From Tolypeutes matacus (Eukaryota > Chordata > Mammalia > Cingulata > Chlamyphoridae), in assembly GCA_026826555.1 (NCBI GenBank), contig JAKSZT010054335.1:4283092-4347091 (forward strand): a stretch of DNA of 64,000 bases. Direction: 5' to 3'. Within the stretch, counting starts at the first letter, position 1. Each line of letters opens with the position of its first letter. Both the position numbers and the translations under genes were made by a program. This document shows, in pieces, positions 33,269 to 45,030 of the stretch. The notes under the pieces are model-generated. The model did not search any database and had not been told where the DNA came from. It worked only from the letters and a program-made list of their open reading frames with translations.

Positions 33269-34052
33269 TGCCACCAGGAACCATTACTTTAGTGATGGAC
33301 AGAGATCAGGGCCAAGGTGAGCCCGATGCAGTCCCAAGGACACTGTGAGGCAGGTAGGCAGTCAAGGATTGCCTTTCCCTCTCCAGAGCTAAGGAAACTG
33401 AGGCACAAAGGAATCCACTAGTCAGAGAAGGAGGTGGTGGTGTTAGCAGCACGCCTGAGCTGTTAGTGTGATGATTACTGGACCCCTGCTCCTGACCAAG
33501 GAGCCGAGGAACCTGCAGGGGTCCACTGGGGTCACAGGCCCAGGCTGGAGAATCCGGCTGCAGGGCAGCTGGCCGCTGTCACACAGCCCCAGGCCTGTAT
33601 CCTGTAAGAGGCTGCTAATTGCTCTGATTGCAACCCCAGAGCAGTGTTTCTGGAATTGCAGAGCTCTCTGACAGAGGAGGAAATACCAGCAGAACATTTT
33701 TGATGAATAATTCAGTGAGCTGAAATGGGAAATGAGAAAGTTTTCTCTCCACTAAAGTGGAATTTGAAAAAATTAGAAAGAGGAGAGAATACTAAGAGCA
33801 GTAGGCCTGAGCATTCCGGTCTGGCCACGAAGGCCTGCCGCTGTGCTCTGCTCTCGACAGTCTGCAGGACTGAAGCTCAGGTAGGAAACACTCCGGCCAC
33901 CTGGGACCAATGGTAAACGTGATCCATCACCGTCAGCTTCCCTTTCAGGCACTTATTCCACAAGTATTCTTTGGACAACTACCAAATGCCAAATGCTGTG
34001 TTGGGTGTTAGAGAGTGTGTGGCAAAGAAAACAAACATTATTCTTGCTTTTG
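33269..34052. other. No recognised gene; weak repeat-like phrases
   Basis: A MIR-like phrase, 'taaggaaactgaggcacaaa', sits at 33,391. An L2-like antisense phrase lies at about 33,948-34,015 ('ccaaatgccaaatgctgtgt'). The rest is unique. Confidence 0.45.
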
Positions 34053-34083
34053 TGGAGTGTGTGTGTGTGTGTGTGTGTGTGTA
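34053..34083 (+). repeat. (GT)n microsatellite
   Basis: About 13 GT units without interruption between 'ttgtggag' and 'agatgg'. Confidence 0.97.
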
Positions 34084-34639
34084 GATGGAGAGGTGTGTAG
34101 ATATTCGGTTAAAAGCCACACCAGCTGATAAATTTATACATACAATTCGAGATACATGTTGCATCAGCCAGGGTCTTACCGGAAAGAGAGAACCCACGCA
34201 GAGTAAAGGGAGCCGAGAGAACCAAGTGCAGGGAATTTGTGGGTGATGGAAATGCTGAGAAATCTAGGATAGTGAGAGAACCCAGAAATTAGCAGCAGCA
34301 GGAAGCCACTCGACCTCTAAGGGAGCGGGGGCCACCTGGCAGGAGCTGGAAACATGACAGGGGCTGCTCAAGGAGAGATGGGAATGTCTAGGAGGAGCAG
34401 AAGCCGCAGGGGATCTTCAGCCTTAACGCAGGTAAAAATCAAAGTCGACAGAGACGAGAGAAAAACTCAACCTTCTCCGCTTCTGCCTTTCTACTTCCCA
34501 AAGGCCGAGCCTAGGCAGAAGTCAAAAAACAAGGGAGCCTGGGAAATACAGCCTACAGGGGCCAGCTGCCAGAGATACAGCACAGGGCAGGAGTGGGGCG
34601 GGAGGATGGCGCTGAGGGCAAGCAGACCAGGAGGAGCCA
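34084..34639. other. No recognised feature
   Basis: Unique sequence. A 149-codon plus-strand frame (34,354-34,803) runs into an L2-like segment, so it is not a gene. Confidence 0.5.
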
Positions 34640-34830
34640 GCAGTGTTGTTACACTGGGTGATCAGGGAGGTCTTTCTGAGTCACTAATGTTGAAACACAA
34701 GCGTTTAGAAAGAGGTAGCCAGGCAAGAAGCCCAGCGAGGGGTGGGGCTGCATGTGCAAAGGCCCTGAGGCCAGCTGTACATAGGTGTGAAGGTGAAGAG
34801 TAGGTAATGGTTGAGGGTGGAGATACAGTT
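34640..34830 (-). mobile_element. L2 LINE fragment, antisense
   Basis: 'gatcagggaggtctttctga' and 'gtgcaaaggccctgaggcca' are typical antisense L2 3' region phrases. Old and diverged. Confidence 0.55.
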
Positions 34831-35559
34831 GAGACAGACGACATTAAGGATTTGTTTGCATTTCAGAGAACGAAAATTCTCACATCTGATTGCCTTCGAT
34901 AGAAAAGAAGTTTCAAAAGGGGGTTTTAAAATCACATAGTGTCTATTTACTATTAGACAAAGTAAAAAAAAAACTAAAAACTCTCTAAATTTTCCAAAAA
35001 CGTGAGCCAATTCTCTTTGTGAATGAACTAGTTCCCTCAGAGCAGATAATTTTATGCCCTGACAGAAGCTGTGAAGTATTTAATACAGTGGATTGATTTT
35101 TTTTCTGGATTAGTTATTTCCAAATCTCCTAGGTGACCATGTATGGAAATAAGCAATTATTCATGACTCCATTTTCACCTCTGCCACCAACTTGACTCAC
35201 TTACATCCCCTCTTCTCACCTCCCATGGGACTTATTTAAATGCCTATGAAGTGTGACTTGTATTTAAATGCATTTTCAACCTCACTTGTATGCACTGTTA
35301 ATCTTATTTTGGGCTTTTTGTCAATAAATTTTAATCTATCTTACATTTTAATCAGATGGAATTTTTAAGAATAGATTGCTCCGTGAATTGTAAGCTTCCA
35401 TGGTGCCCATAATACTACATCATGGCACTACAAGTATATGCAGTTTTTATGAGTAATAATTCAGTAAATCAATGTTTTGTTAATTTTTTATTCAAAAATA
35501 TTTCAACTGTGTAACCAGAATTGTGTTAAGTGCTATCAGGGTTAAAAAGGTATTAGGAG
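34831..35559. other. AT-rich unique DNA, no recognised repeat
   Basis: AT-rich and free of obvious repeats between about 35,030 and 35,470. Two 'atttaaatgc' words lie close together (35,235 and 35,262). It could be conserved non-coding DNA; conservation cannot be tested here. Confidence 0.4.
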
Positions 35560-38508
35560 GATCTATTCCTGACCCATGATGAAATAACTGGAAACAGACT
35601 GATCTTCTCACTGTTAATAGAAAACTGGATAAAAAGTAACAAGGCAGCAGTTTTCAGGTATTGGGCAATACTGATCCCTGAGAAAAAGATCAGACAAGGC
35701 AAATGTCTCATCAAGTTGGCTTTCTGTATGGAGGCACTTTTTGCAGGGAAGAAAATCCTAAGTAGAGTCTAGCTCTTTCTGAATCGAAGAGACAGAAATT
35801 GGAGTCTAGAAAGGCTGAAATGGCTGGAATTTGTAAGGTAGAATTCTGGAGACAAAGAAGCTGCTTGAAGAAATCGCCACAGAAAACTGCACAGGCCAAT
35901 TCACATAAGCTGGGACGAAAATCCATGAAGCTGAAAAAGAACAGCCTGAGACCTGTAAGCCGAACAGTTCACAGAACTCACGCAGGGTTGAGAGATGATC
36001 AGGTCTGACCAGCCAGAGTAGAGAAAATCTCAAGCCTTCAGTAGAGACCTTATCTGAGTCACATCTAGGTTGTGGGGCCTTACTAATCTTAGGATAAAGG
36101 CTACTCAGGACCTACCCTAAAAAATTTAAAAGCTTTTTAAAGATGAACCTTAGGAGGGTCAAGCTGATCTGCCAGAAACTTCACCGCCTGCCAAAAAAAT
36201 ACCTAATACACATTAAAGGTACAACAAAATCCAAAACTCAATAATGTAAAATTTGTAATGTACAGCAAGACCTACTAGACATATGAAGAAACAGGAAAAT
36301 GTGATTCAAAACCTGGGGAAAATCCAGACAGTGGAAACAGATATGGAATGATAGATATTATGCAGTTAGCACACGAGCTTTTAAGCTGAATTATTAAAAT
36401 TATTTTCAAGGATTTAAAGGAAAACAGAAATAAAATAAAAATAGAAATGAAGATATAAAAATAATCAGCCTTAACCCTTAACCCTAACCCTAACCCTAAC
36501 CTAACCCTAACCCTACCCCCTAACCCCTAACTAACCCCTAAACCACCCCTAAAAAAAGAAAAAAAAAAATCAAATGGAAGTATGAGAGATGAAAATTAAA
36601 TATCTGAAATGAAAATTTCACTGGATGGGATTAGTAGCAGACTAGACAGTGAAGAAAAAAGTTCTCTGACCTTGAAGGCATAGCAGCAGAAATTATTCAA
36701 GATGAAGCACGGGGTGGGGGAGGGGGAGGGGAAGGTGCCTATTTAAAAACACAAAAGAATATAACACCAGTGATTTGTGGGAAAATATCAATCTAACATT
36801 CACGTACCAGAGTCCTAGAAGTAGATGGGAGAGAGAGAAAAACATTTGAAGCAATAGTCAAAAATTTCCAAATTTAATGTAAGTTAAAAATCCATAGATC
36901 AAAGAAGTTCAATGAATGCCAAGCAGGATAAACACAAAGAAAACCACACCAAGACATACAATCATATTTCTGAAAAACCATGATGAAAAGAAAATCTTGC
37001 ATGCAGCCAAGGAAAAGGAACACATTAAATAGAGAGGAACAAAGATATAAATACCACTGACTTCTGTTCAGAAGCTATGCGAGCCAGAAGACAAGGGAGT
37101 GACATCGTTAAAGTGCTGAGAGGAAAAATAAAACCAGCAACCTAGAATTCTATACTCCCAAAAAACTTGCAAAAATAAAGATTTTCATACAAAAAAGAAG
37201 ATAATTTGTCAACAGCAAACTGGCATTACAAAAATATAAGGACACCTCCTCAGGTAGAAGATAAATGACATGAGATGGAAACTTGGGTCTACCCAAAGAA
37301 ATCAAGAGTTCTGGAAACAGTAAATATATAGGTAAATATAAAGGGTAATTATTTTCTAATCTTTTATCAACTAAAGTAAAATTACTAATAATGTGTGGTT
37401 TACAGCACACATAGAAGCAAAATATATGACAACATTCTCACAAAGGTGGGCTGGAAAAGGAGGCATGCTGTGGCATGGTTCGTATGCTACACGTGAAGGG
37501 GTAGAATGTTAATTGGAGCTACACTGGGATAAATTAAAGAGATATTTTGTGAAACTAAGCAACCAAAGAACAAAACAAAAATAAAAATGGATAGGTATAA
37601 CTAAAAGCCAATCATAGTCACAGCATAATCAAACATTGAAAAATAGTCTGAAAGAAGGCAGGAAAAGAGAGAAAATAGAAGAAAGAGTAAATGGGAGAAA
37701 CAAAATCAACAGCAAGATGGTGACTTAAGCCCAACTATACGGATACTGATATTAAATATAAATTGTCTAAGCACTCTAATTAAAAGGTAGAAATTGTTAG
37801 ACTGAAATAAAAAACGCCAGAGCCAACCTGTGCTCTCTACAAGAAACACCCCTTATAGATACATACACCAGTAGCTGAAAAGTTAAATGATGGAGAATGT
37901 CACACCGTGCAAACACTAATCACAACGAGCCTGGGCTGGTTAAATTGCCACCAACAAAGGCTTTGGGGCTAGCAGTTATTACCAGGGGCAAATAGGGAAG
38001 CTTAATCATTATAAAAGGGCCAAATAATCAAGAAGACCTAAAAATCCAACATGGATGTATACACCCAATAGCAGAGCTTTAAAATACGTAAAGCAAGAAG
38101 AGGCAGAGATGAAAGGAGAAAGAGACAAATCTACAGTGACGGTGGCAGCTTCACTCCTCTCTCAGTAGACAAAACCAGCAGAGCTAAGGAAGAGCTGAGA
38201 CGCGATACCAGCCCAGCTGGACTTAATTGACATTTGTAAAACACTCCATCCAGCAACAGCAGAACATTCTTGTCAAGGACACATAGAACAGTCTCAGATA
38301 GACCATATGGTGGACCATAAAACAAATCTTAATAAATGCAAGAGGATTGAATTAATAGAGATGTTTTTCTGACCACTTTGTATTAAACTAGTAATTAACA
38401 ACAAAACGATACCTGGGAAATCCCCTAATACGTGGCTATTAAACAGCACACTTCTAAATAACCTGTTCATAAAAAAAAGAAATTACAAGGGAAATTAGAA
38501 ATGAAAAA
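35560..38508 (+). mobile_element. Old L1, 5' region through endonuclease, sense
   Basis: 5' region blocks are seen ('caagacctactagacatatg', 'gaagaaacaggaaaatgtga', 'ggatttaaaggaaaacag'), then an ORF1-like start ('atctgaaatgaaaatttcac'), ORF1 C-terminal-like blocks near 37,010-37,180 and endonuclease-like blocks up to about 38,480 ('cctgggaaatcccctaatac'). The longest frame is under 90 codons. It is cut by a telomeric tract at 36,471-36,551 and ends at a chimeric join near 38,495-38,510. Confidence 0.8.
36471..36551 (+). repeat. Interstitial telomeric repeat (CCCTAA)n
   Basis: About 81 bp of the C-rich strand of the vertebrate telomere repeat. The first half is nearly perfect (ccctaa units); the second half shows variant units (cccctaa, ccccctaa, ctaa). 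By orientation, TTAGGG reads on the minus strand. It lies inside an L1: the flanks on both sides are L1 5' region sequence. An A-rich stretch ('aaaaaaagaaaaaaaaaa') follows at once. Confidence 0.97.
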
Positions 38509-38583
38509 TTTACTGGGAGAGCTCAACAGCAGATTTGATATGGCAGAAGAGAGAATCAGTGAACTCGAAGCTAGATCAACAGT
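38490..38583 (+). mobile_element. L1 ORF1-start fragment joined to ORF2 endonuclease end
   Basis: After endonuclease-like sequence the text jumps to 'aaaatttactgggagagctc' and 'gagagaatcagtgaactcga', which belong to the ORF1 start, already passed at about 36,600. The join lies in 'gaaattagaaatgaaaaat', a phrase both regions resemble, so a microhomology or recombination join is likely. Confidence 0.6.
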
Positions 38584-38589
38584 CCCTTG

Positions 38590-38850
38590 GGAAGAGACAT
38601 CTCTCTTCTCTTCCGGGCGGTTGCCGTGATGGAATGAATGTGCAGAATGGCTGTGGCCATCTTGCTTTGGCTAGATGTGGCGCCAACCCAGGCGGATAGC
38701 TGGGCCAAGAAACAAGGAGCTCGAGTCCTTGAGGACATCCCAGAGCTGCTGAATCAACTGCCCCTGTGCTGGCAGCTCTGTAAGAAAGTACATTTCCTTA
38801 CTGCCCAGACCATTTTGAATTAGGTTTTCTGTCTCTTAAAGCTGAAAGAA
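38590..38850 (+). mobile_element. Old LTR-like repeat, family uncertain
   Basis: It contains 'atggctgtggccatcttgct' and 'ccttgaggacatcccagagc' followed by a short pyrimidine-rich end, which resembles old MaLR-type LTR 3' halves. The plus-strand 61-codon frame in it is not a gene. The ends are not fixed. Confidence 0.35.
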
Positions 38851-39129
38851 TCCAATATAGCCTTGGCATCTGTCTCATGGGTTTGAAAGCAATAAGAGGA
38901 ATTAAGAGTTTGGGGAAAGAAAACATATTTTGTTAATAGAAAACCCCATTACTGGCATTATTATGACTTTCCTCTTTGTCTGGGGTGGGGGCGGGTAGGA
39001 GAGATTCATGTAGTACTCAGATATCTTAACTCATAGAATGCCGGAATTAGAAGGTTTAGAACTTGTTCTCAAGATTTCCTTATCTCCCAATCCATGTTCG
39101 GCTCCCAGCACCCTCTATTTCTCCTCACC

Positions 39130-39275
39130 ATATTCTGTTTTCTTGGCAGAGCTTATCATCGTCAAAATCACTCTCTCATTTATTTGTTTTCTTGTTTGTT
39201 ATCTGACTTTCACCACTGGAACATGAAATCCAGAGAGCAGGGACCTCCTCTGCTGGGTGCAGACTGCTTGTTGTT
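39130..39275 (+). mobile_element. L2 LINE 3' fragment, sense
   Basis: 'cagagcttatcatcgtcaaa', 'tttgtttgttatctgacttt' and 'gcagggacctcctctgct' follow the sense L2 3' end, where a phrase like 'gggcagggactttgtct' is usual. Confidence 0.6.
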
Positions 39276-40004
39276 TACCTGCAGCTCCTCTCCCTGGCCT
39301 CCTTATAAACAGACCCCCTATAGCGATGGGGATGGCAATATATCTAGCTTAAAGGGCTACATTTTCCAGGCTGCCTTGCTGGTAGAAGTGGCCAATTCAA
39401 TGTCAGTGGAAATAATTCTGTGGGCTTCTTGGAAAGCTCTTTAAAAAGGGCTGACTGAGGGAGGAGTCAGGGCCCACCCAACGCCGCCAGACTGAGGGGC
39501 GCCCACCCTGGTCCTCCGTCCCCACCTCCCTGGACTGTGCCCCCCGAGCTGGGGTTTGCTGCAGGCACCACCTGACCGCACCGCTCGGAGGTGGAGGTGG
39601 TAGCCAGCCAGGGCTTTTAGGAAGGTCACCCCATCGGCCTGCCTGGAGCCCCTGGAAGGGGTTAGGGCACCGCCGGACCCCTGTGTCCATCCAGAGATGG
39701 CCTCTGCCCAGCTGCCTCGGGGGCCATCCTCTTGCCCTCCCCGGGTGAGCATGAGGCCTCGGGGTGGAGGCCTGCAGCACCCCCTGCCTGGGTGTGTGTG
39801 TGCAAGAGCATTGGAGCCTTGCCTGGTACTCATTGCTGCACGTCTCCTTCCTTCCCCACGGCTGCTAGGTGTGGTTGTGAAGGGAGCCACAGAGGGCTCT
39901 GGTCAATCCTCAGTCCGGCTGGAAGTGCTCGTGCCGGACCAGCAGGTCCTCGTCTGTTTAACTGAGCGCAGCTGGCAGAGCACACAAGGGTGGCAGTAAT
40001 AATG
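39276..40004. other. No recognised gene; LTR-like start possible
   Basis: 39,345-39,440 resembles the 5' part of an old LTR ('gggctacattttccaggctg'). The remainder is GC-rich and unique. Minus-strand frames of 125-149 codons overlap each other in different frames. Confidence 0.4.
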
Positions 40005-40197
40005 GCGCTAGCACGTCACGTGTTTAGGGTGCCCCCAGCATCGTGCTAGGGGTTTTGCATAGATGGTCTCATTTAGTTCTCACAATAATCTGATGAGGCA
40101 GCTGTCGAAATTCCCATTTTACAGGAAAGGAAACTGAGGCTCGGATGGATTAACTTGCCAAGGCAGCAGTCGATAAGTGGGGGAGGGGGGTGGAAAC
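40005..40197 (-). mobile_element. MIR SINE, antisense
   Basis: 'ggtctcatttagttctcaca', then 'cccattttacaggaaaggaa' and 'actgaggctcggatgg', is the antisense MIR order. High confidence from block order. Confidence 0.9.
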
Positions 40198-40464
40198 TCG
40201 CCGCCAGGGTGGAGCTCTTGTTTCCATGGGGCCCCGGCTCTCTCCGAGAGGTTCTGTGAGTCAGCACATCCCGCTACCCCGGTGAAGAGGAGGCAGCCTC
40301 CTGCTTGTCTCCATCCAGTCACCCACCATTCACGGAAGACCCCCCAAGCCACGCACAGGGGCTTTGGAGACGCCTGCTCTGTGGCTCCTGGGAGGGAGCT
40401 CACGCTCACTCCCTCCCCATCCACCAACACACTCTTCTGCCCCACTGACCGTGGCATGACCACC

Positions 40465-40742
40465 TGTCCTGCTTTGGCCAGTGGAACAAGAGTAGTTAAT
40501 GTGAGCAGAGGCTGTGAGCATCTCTAAGCGTGCCCGGGGGGCTTCCCCGTGAGAAGAGCATGCTCCAGGGAGCCAATGGCTGAAGCATGTGGGAAATGCG
40601 GAGCTGACCTGGCTTTGGCCTGCAACCTGGAGCCGAGTCCAGATGACCTACAAAACTGAGAGAGAGAGAAAAATGCTTGTTTTAAGCACTGAAGTTTGGG
40701 GTAGCTTGTTATGCAGCATTATTGCAGCCATGGCTGACTGAT
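40465..40742 (+). mobile_element. MLT1-like LTR, sense
   Basis: 'cctgctttggccagtggaac' at the start, 'gagaagagcatgctccaggg' in the middle, then 'tgcttgttttaagcactgaa' and 'gtttggggtagcttgttatg' near the end. This is the sense layout of MLT1-type LTRs. Confidence 0.65.
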
Positions 40743-40744
40743 GC

Positions 40745-40900
40745 AGCTCCTGTTCTCCAGGAGCTCACACATTAGTGGGGAACATGGACAGGCAACTGTC
40801 GTCCAGTGTGATAATGAGCTGGGATGGAAGGATAAACAGGGAGCTTTGGGTGCATGGCCTAGGATAGGCTGAGCAAGGAGAGAAGGCTGGATGGCTGAGG
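40745..40900 (-). mobile_element. L2 LINE fragment, antisense
   Basis: 'gttctccaggagctcacaca', 'ttagtggggaacatggacag' and 'gtgtgataatgagctgggat' match the antisense L2 3' region order. Confidence 0.6.
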
Positions 40901-42599
40901 AAGAAGCAGCTCCCACTTGCAGTGAGGTGAGAGGTGCACACCGTTCCCCTTAACTGGGGCCCATATGAAACACGTGGGTGTCGTGTTTGTGCTCCATAGA
41001 TGTGCATTCTTTGCACAGGTGGAAACCAGACCCTCGTCTGAGCCTGCCAAGGAGAGAAAGCAATGTGGGCTTCCTGGAGACAAGAGGAGCAGTTTGATAA
41101 GTGGAGGCTTTTCAGAGGCCTTGTCTTTCCCTGTCTCTACTCTCTCTGCTCTGAAAACTTCCCACTGCCATCTGGTTGGGTTTCCCAGGCATCCTCCTGG
41201 CAGCTTGCATCCTGCACCCTCTCTCATCTCCAGTGCTTTGGTAAGGGACAGCTCAGGTTCCAGAGAGAACCTCCTTGGAGAGAGGAAGGAGATCAATTCC
41301 ACACGAAGAGACAGGACCTGGGCTCTGCTCTCTGACCTGCACCCTCTGCCCCTCTACGAGTGCATGGGGGAGTCTGTGTCTTGGAACCCCTACGACCTTG
41401 AGCATCTACACTGACCTCTGCTCTGAAAGGCTTTGGCATGAGGCTGGACTGCAGGGTTGAGGCCTGAGAGACAAGGCCTCTCTGGGTTGACACCTGAGCC
41501 CCATGCAGGGCTCGTGGCAGGTGGGGCGAGTTCCAGGTAGGCTGGTTTTCTCCACTTAGGAGAGGGTGGCATGGAGAGAGGCCGCTGCTTTCCCAGCAAC
41601 ATCTGGCAAGTAGTTCTTGGTTTAGAACGGAAACCTGCTCTATTGTGTGTTTTATAATGCTTACTCGTAAAATAAACATTCGATTTTACTCTTCGTGGGT
41701 TTCTTGAAACTAAAAGAGCACACTCAACCGCTTATTAGGGCAAGTCCAAAACTATTCCGTAGAAAGAGGCCCTCCTGTCCCTCCTGCAAACACCACCAGG
41801 GAAACTGCTTCCAAATGCACACTCAGGGCGTTCTGTCTTAATGTGGGTCCCCCAAAGCCGAGCCAGGACAAGAACTGGAATGCAAGCAGTTCATCTGGGA
41901 GGCAATCTCAGGAAGCGTGTGAGGGTTCGGAAAGTGAGCCAGGGAAGGGAGGGAAGCCAGTAAATGGGGGTGTAAAGAGTGGGTCACACCCTGTGGGCAG
42001 TGCTGGAGACCCTGGAGAGGCGTGCGGGATGTGCCTCGAAATCGCCCTGCTGAGGGACCAGGAAGCTGGGGTGTTTGTCCACAAACCCCTGTGCCTCGAT
42101 GCTTGAGGGTCACTCCTGCGGTATTGTCTCTGGCACTACCAGACTGTCCTGGGCCAAAACACGCCCGCGTGGCCCAGGCTGTGGCTTGTGGGAGCCCATC
42201 CCTTGGGTTCACGGGAGTCTGGGCCCTGGAACTCTGCGTAGCCCACCCATCCTTCCCCTCTGCTCACAAAGTTTCTGCTGCCTCGACTGCCCCCTCCTCT
42301 TTTTCTCACTCCTTGAAATTCTGCTAATCTCGCAAGGTCTAGCAAAAATTTCACGCCGTTGTTTTCTGAAGTCCTATTACAGTTACCATCAGTGCCTCTG
42401 ATTCCAGAGCGTAAATTTTCTCTGCCCTCTGCTTGAGGAGACAGACCATGCCTAATGTTTAATTCATAACCTGCAGGGATACTTAGGGAAAATATGGACA
42501 TGTGTGGATTGATTAAAGGAATAATGATTGCTTTCAGCATCGGCTAAAACGGTGAAAAGTCTGATTTGGGACATTCTAATCGAGAGCCACGTGATGTAT
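40901..42599. other. No recognised gene or named repeat
   Basis: About 1.7 kb of unique sequence. Overlapping open frames of 87-149 codons occur on both strands with no domain. 'gtaaaataaacattcgattt' near 41,667 resembles a polyadenylation signal but nothing else supports a transcript end. Confidence 0.5.
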
Positions 42600-42780
42600 C
42601 GAGCATTTTACACTCTCTAACTCATTTAATCCTCGCAGCAACATTCATACCCAGTTTACAAGTCAGAAGGGACTGAGGCTTAGAGAAGCTGAATAACTTG
42701 CTCTTAGCTTCATACCTGATAAGGAAGAGGCCGGGATTTCTGAGCCCAGAGACTGGACTCTAAACTGTTAGCTATTAGGG
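42600..42780 (-). mobile_element. MIR SINE, antisense
   Basis: 'ctaactcatttaatcctcgc', then 'gggactgaggcttagagaag' and 'gctgaataacttgctcttag', is antisense MIR order. Confidence 0.85.
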
Positions 42781-43778
42781 CAGTATCTTGGTTCCTGAAT
42801 TTCCTCCTCACCCCTCCCTTCCATGACGCCCTCCAGGATTTTGGATCTAATACACCAGTGGGAAGTTGCCACGAAGCCCCCAGGGCAGGCCCCCTGGTAA
42901 CCGTGAGTGAAACCCCGGCCCGGGGAAGCTGCTTGCCCGCCCCAGCAGCCCACCCCAGTCTCCTGGCACACGCCCGCAGAGGAGAGGGAGATGGGAAGGA
43001 AACACTGGCCAGCTGGGGAATGAAATGGCTGCTCTGGGGGGTCCCTACCGAGGCGGCAGCTGCTTCCACACCACCGCGGGGGTCAAAAAGGAGCCCAGGG
43101 CGCCGCTCTTGCTCGGGGGCGGCATCGTGTTTGCTCCCGTTGTGCCTCGGCCGTGCCGCTCGGGCATGCCTGCAGGTGGTCTTCCAGGTGGACCAGGTGC
43201 TGAGGGCAGGAACCTCGCCGCCCGCGCGGGGCTGCGTGTCCCGGCAGTGCTAGCTCGCTGCTGGGCAGATCCGCGTTACCCGTAGAGCTTCACTCATCCG
43301 TGATGGTGGCTCTGGGCTGGGAGAGGCCCTGGAGGACCAGGCCGGCTAATGGACTCCCAGCTGGTTGTCAGGTGGAAGCGGTGAGCTTGGCGAGTGGAGA
43401 CCTTGGCCTTTGGCTTAGGGCTGTCTCCCCCCTACCTGGCCTGTGGGTGACCAATAAACGACTAGAACAATAAAAATAAAAATAAATAAGGCTGGCCCCT
43501 CCCTTTACTGCCCCAAGGACAGACACTGCTCCCTGAGGAGGGTGGCACTGGTGTGTTGGACGGAGGCCCCCGTGGATGGAGAATGCCATTTCTCAGGGAG
43601 CTTCCCCGTGGGTGGACGTTTACTTGACTCATGTGTATGATTTCTCACTTCATGACTGCAAGCTAACTTACTCTAGCTTCAACTGTGTCTAATATTTCAC
43701 CTAACACAGCCCCTGATTTTTTAGTTTCTATGACGTTATTTTCATTTTCAGAAGAAGGGGGCTTCATTTGGTGTGGGA
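42781..43778. other. GC-rich unique DNA ending in an A-rich tract
   Basis: 42,850-43,270 is GC-rich with many CpG and overlapping frames up to 131 codons. At 43,452 there is 'aataaa', and at about 43,466-43,490 an A-rich run of 'aaataaaaataaa' type. These could be a retrocopy tail, but I do not recognise a source transcript. Confidence 0.4.
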
Positions 43779-44227
43779 GGTAGAATGACAGCCCCTCGAG
43801 GAGACCCACATCCTCGTCCTCAGACCTGTGACCACGTTGAGGTGTAAGGCCGGGGGCAGTTAAGGCAGCTTGTCAGCTGACCGGAAGACAGGCTTAGCCA
43901 GCTGGGCCAGTGGAGTCCCAAGGGTTCTTTAAGGATAGAAATGGAGGCAGACGAGGCCGCAGCACGGGAAGGGCTTGACCAGCCGTCCTTTGAAGATGGA
44001 AGGGACCACGGGCCAAGGAACGTGGGCAGCCTCTGGAAGCAGAAAAAGACAAGAAAGCAGAACCTCTCCTCAAGCCTCCAGGAAGGATACGGGCCTGTCG
44101 ATGCCTTGGTTTTCAGTGTAGTAAGAGCGTGGGGATGTCCGGCCCACAGAGCTGTACAGTACTACGTGTAGGCTGCTTTAAGCCACTATTTGAGGTAATT
44201 TGTTACGGCCGCAGCAGGAAACTGTAC
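43779..44227 (+). mobile_element. MLT1-like LTR, sense
   Basis: The start has an LTR-like 'tgtgggaggtagaatgacag'. Later comes 'gaccacgggccaaggaacgt', and near the end 'taagccactatttgaggtaa' and 'tttgttacggccgcagcagg'. This follows the full sense order of MLT1-type LTRs, about 450 bp long. A 76-codon frame in it is not a gene. Confidence 0.75.
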
Positions 44228-44689
44228 CCCTGTGTCCTGGGGAAAGCCCATGAGTACGACTGAGGAAGAGACACCGACTGGGAGGCCACAGCGCCTGCCC
44301 ATGCCTCGTTCTGTGTTTCAGGGGTTCACAGGCACAAAGCTGGGAAGCACCAACTCCCCTCTTAGCACCCTCCGGTGGGTTTTCATCTGCGTTCTCCAGT
44401 CTCCATGTTGTAGCCAAAAAAAAAAATCAAGTGTCTTGGTTCCATTTCGCATCAATCACTCCTAGGAGATTTAAACCAGACTTTTAGAGCATAATGGATG
44501 CTTGTAGATGGGTATATTGCTAATAGGGTGCATCAGTCTGATACTTTATTAGATTCAATTAATACTTATTGATAATTTAAGTAGTCATGCTTGTCTTATA
44601 GGTATAAGAAAGCTGCTCATGTATGTTCCTGGAATTGTAAGCAAAACTCAACTTTGAGGGTTAACTCCAAAAGTGCTTTTTAAATTATT
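44228..44689. other. No recognised feature
   Basis: The first part is GC-rich with chance frames; the second part (44,470-44,690) is AT-rich and unique. An A-run of 10 lies near 44,418. Confidence 0.5.
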
Positions 44690-45030
44690 CATTGAACACG
44701 TATTGATTGAGAATCAACTATGTCTTAGGCAATGTGCTTAGGTATCAAGGACACCTTGGAGGCTAATAGAGTCCCTGCTTCCATGGCGTTTATAACCTTA
44801 TGGAAGAAACAGAAATACTTGATTTATTACAGTTGTGATCAGTGCCATCGAGGAGAATACAGGGTGCTCAGAGAATTTATACCAAAGGGTCCTGAGCTGG
44901 TCTGGGGGTCAGGGAGGCTTTGATGAGGAAATGTCATTTGGCTGAGACCCAATAATGAGTCAGAATCAATCGGGAGTTGATGTGGACGATGGAGAATAAG
45001 CGAGGGAGAAGTCTGTGGGTATTAGCCAGG
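44690..45030 (-). mobile_element. L2 LINE fragment, antisense
   Basis: 'attcattgaacacgtattga' opens the segment as the antisense L2 3' end usually does, then 'aatagagtccctgcttccat', 'gatcagtgccatcgaggaga' and 'gtcagggaggctttgatgag'. All are in antisense L2 order. Confidence 0.7.

Noticed and set aside
32414..33292. 292-codon plus-strand frame, the longest in the window
   Set aside because: It runs through the CTTCC repeat and is Pro/Ser-rich because of composition. Frames on the other strand overlap it.
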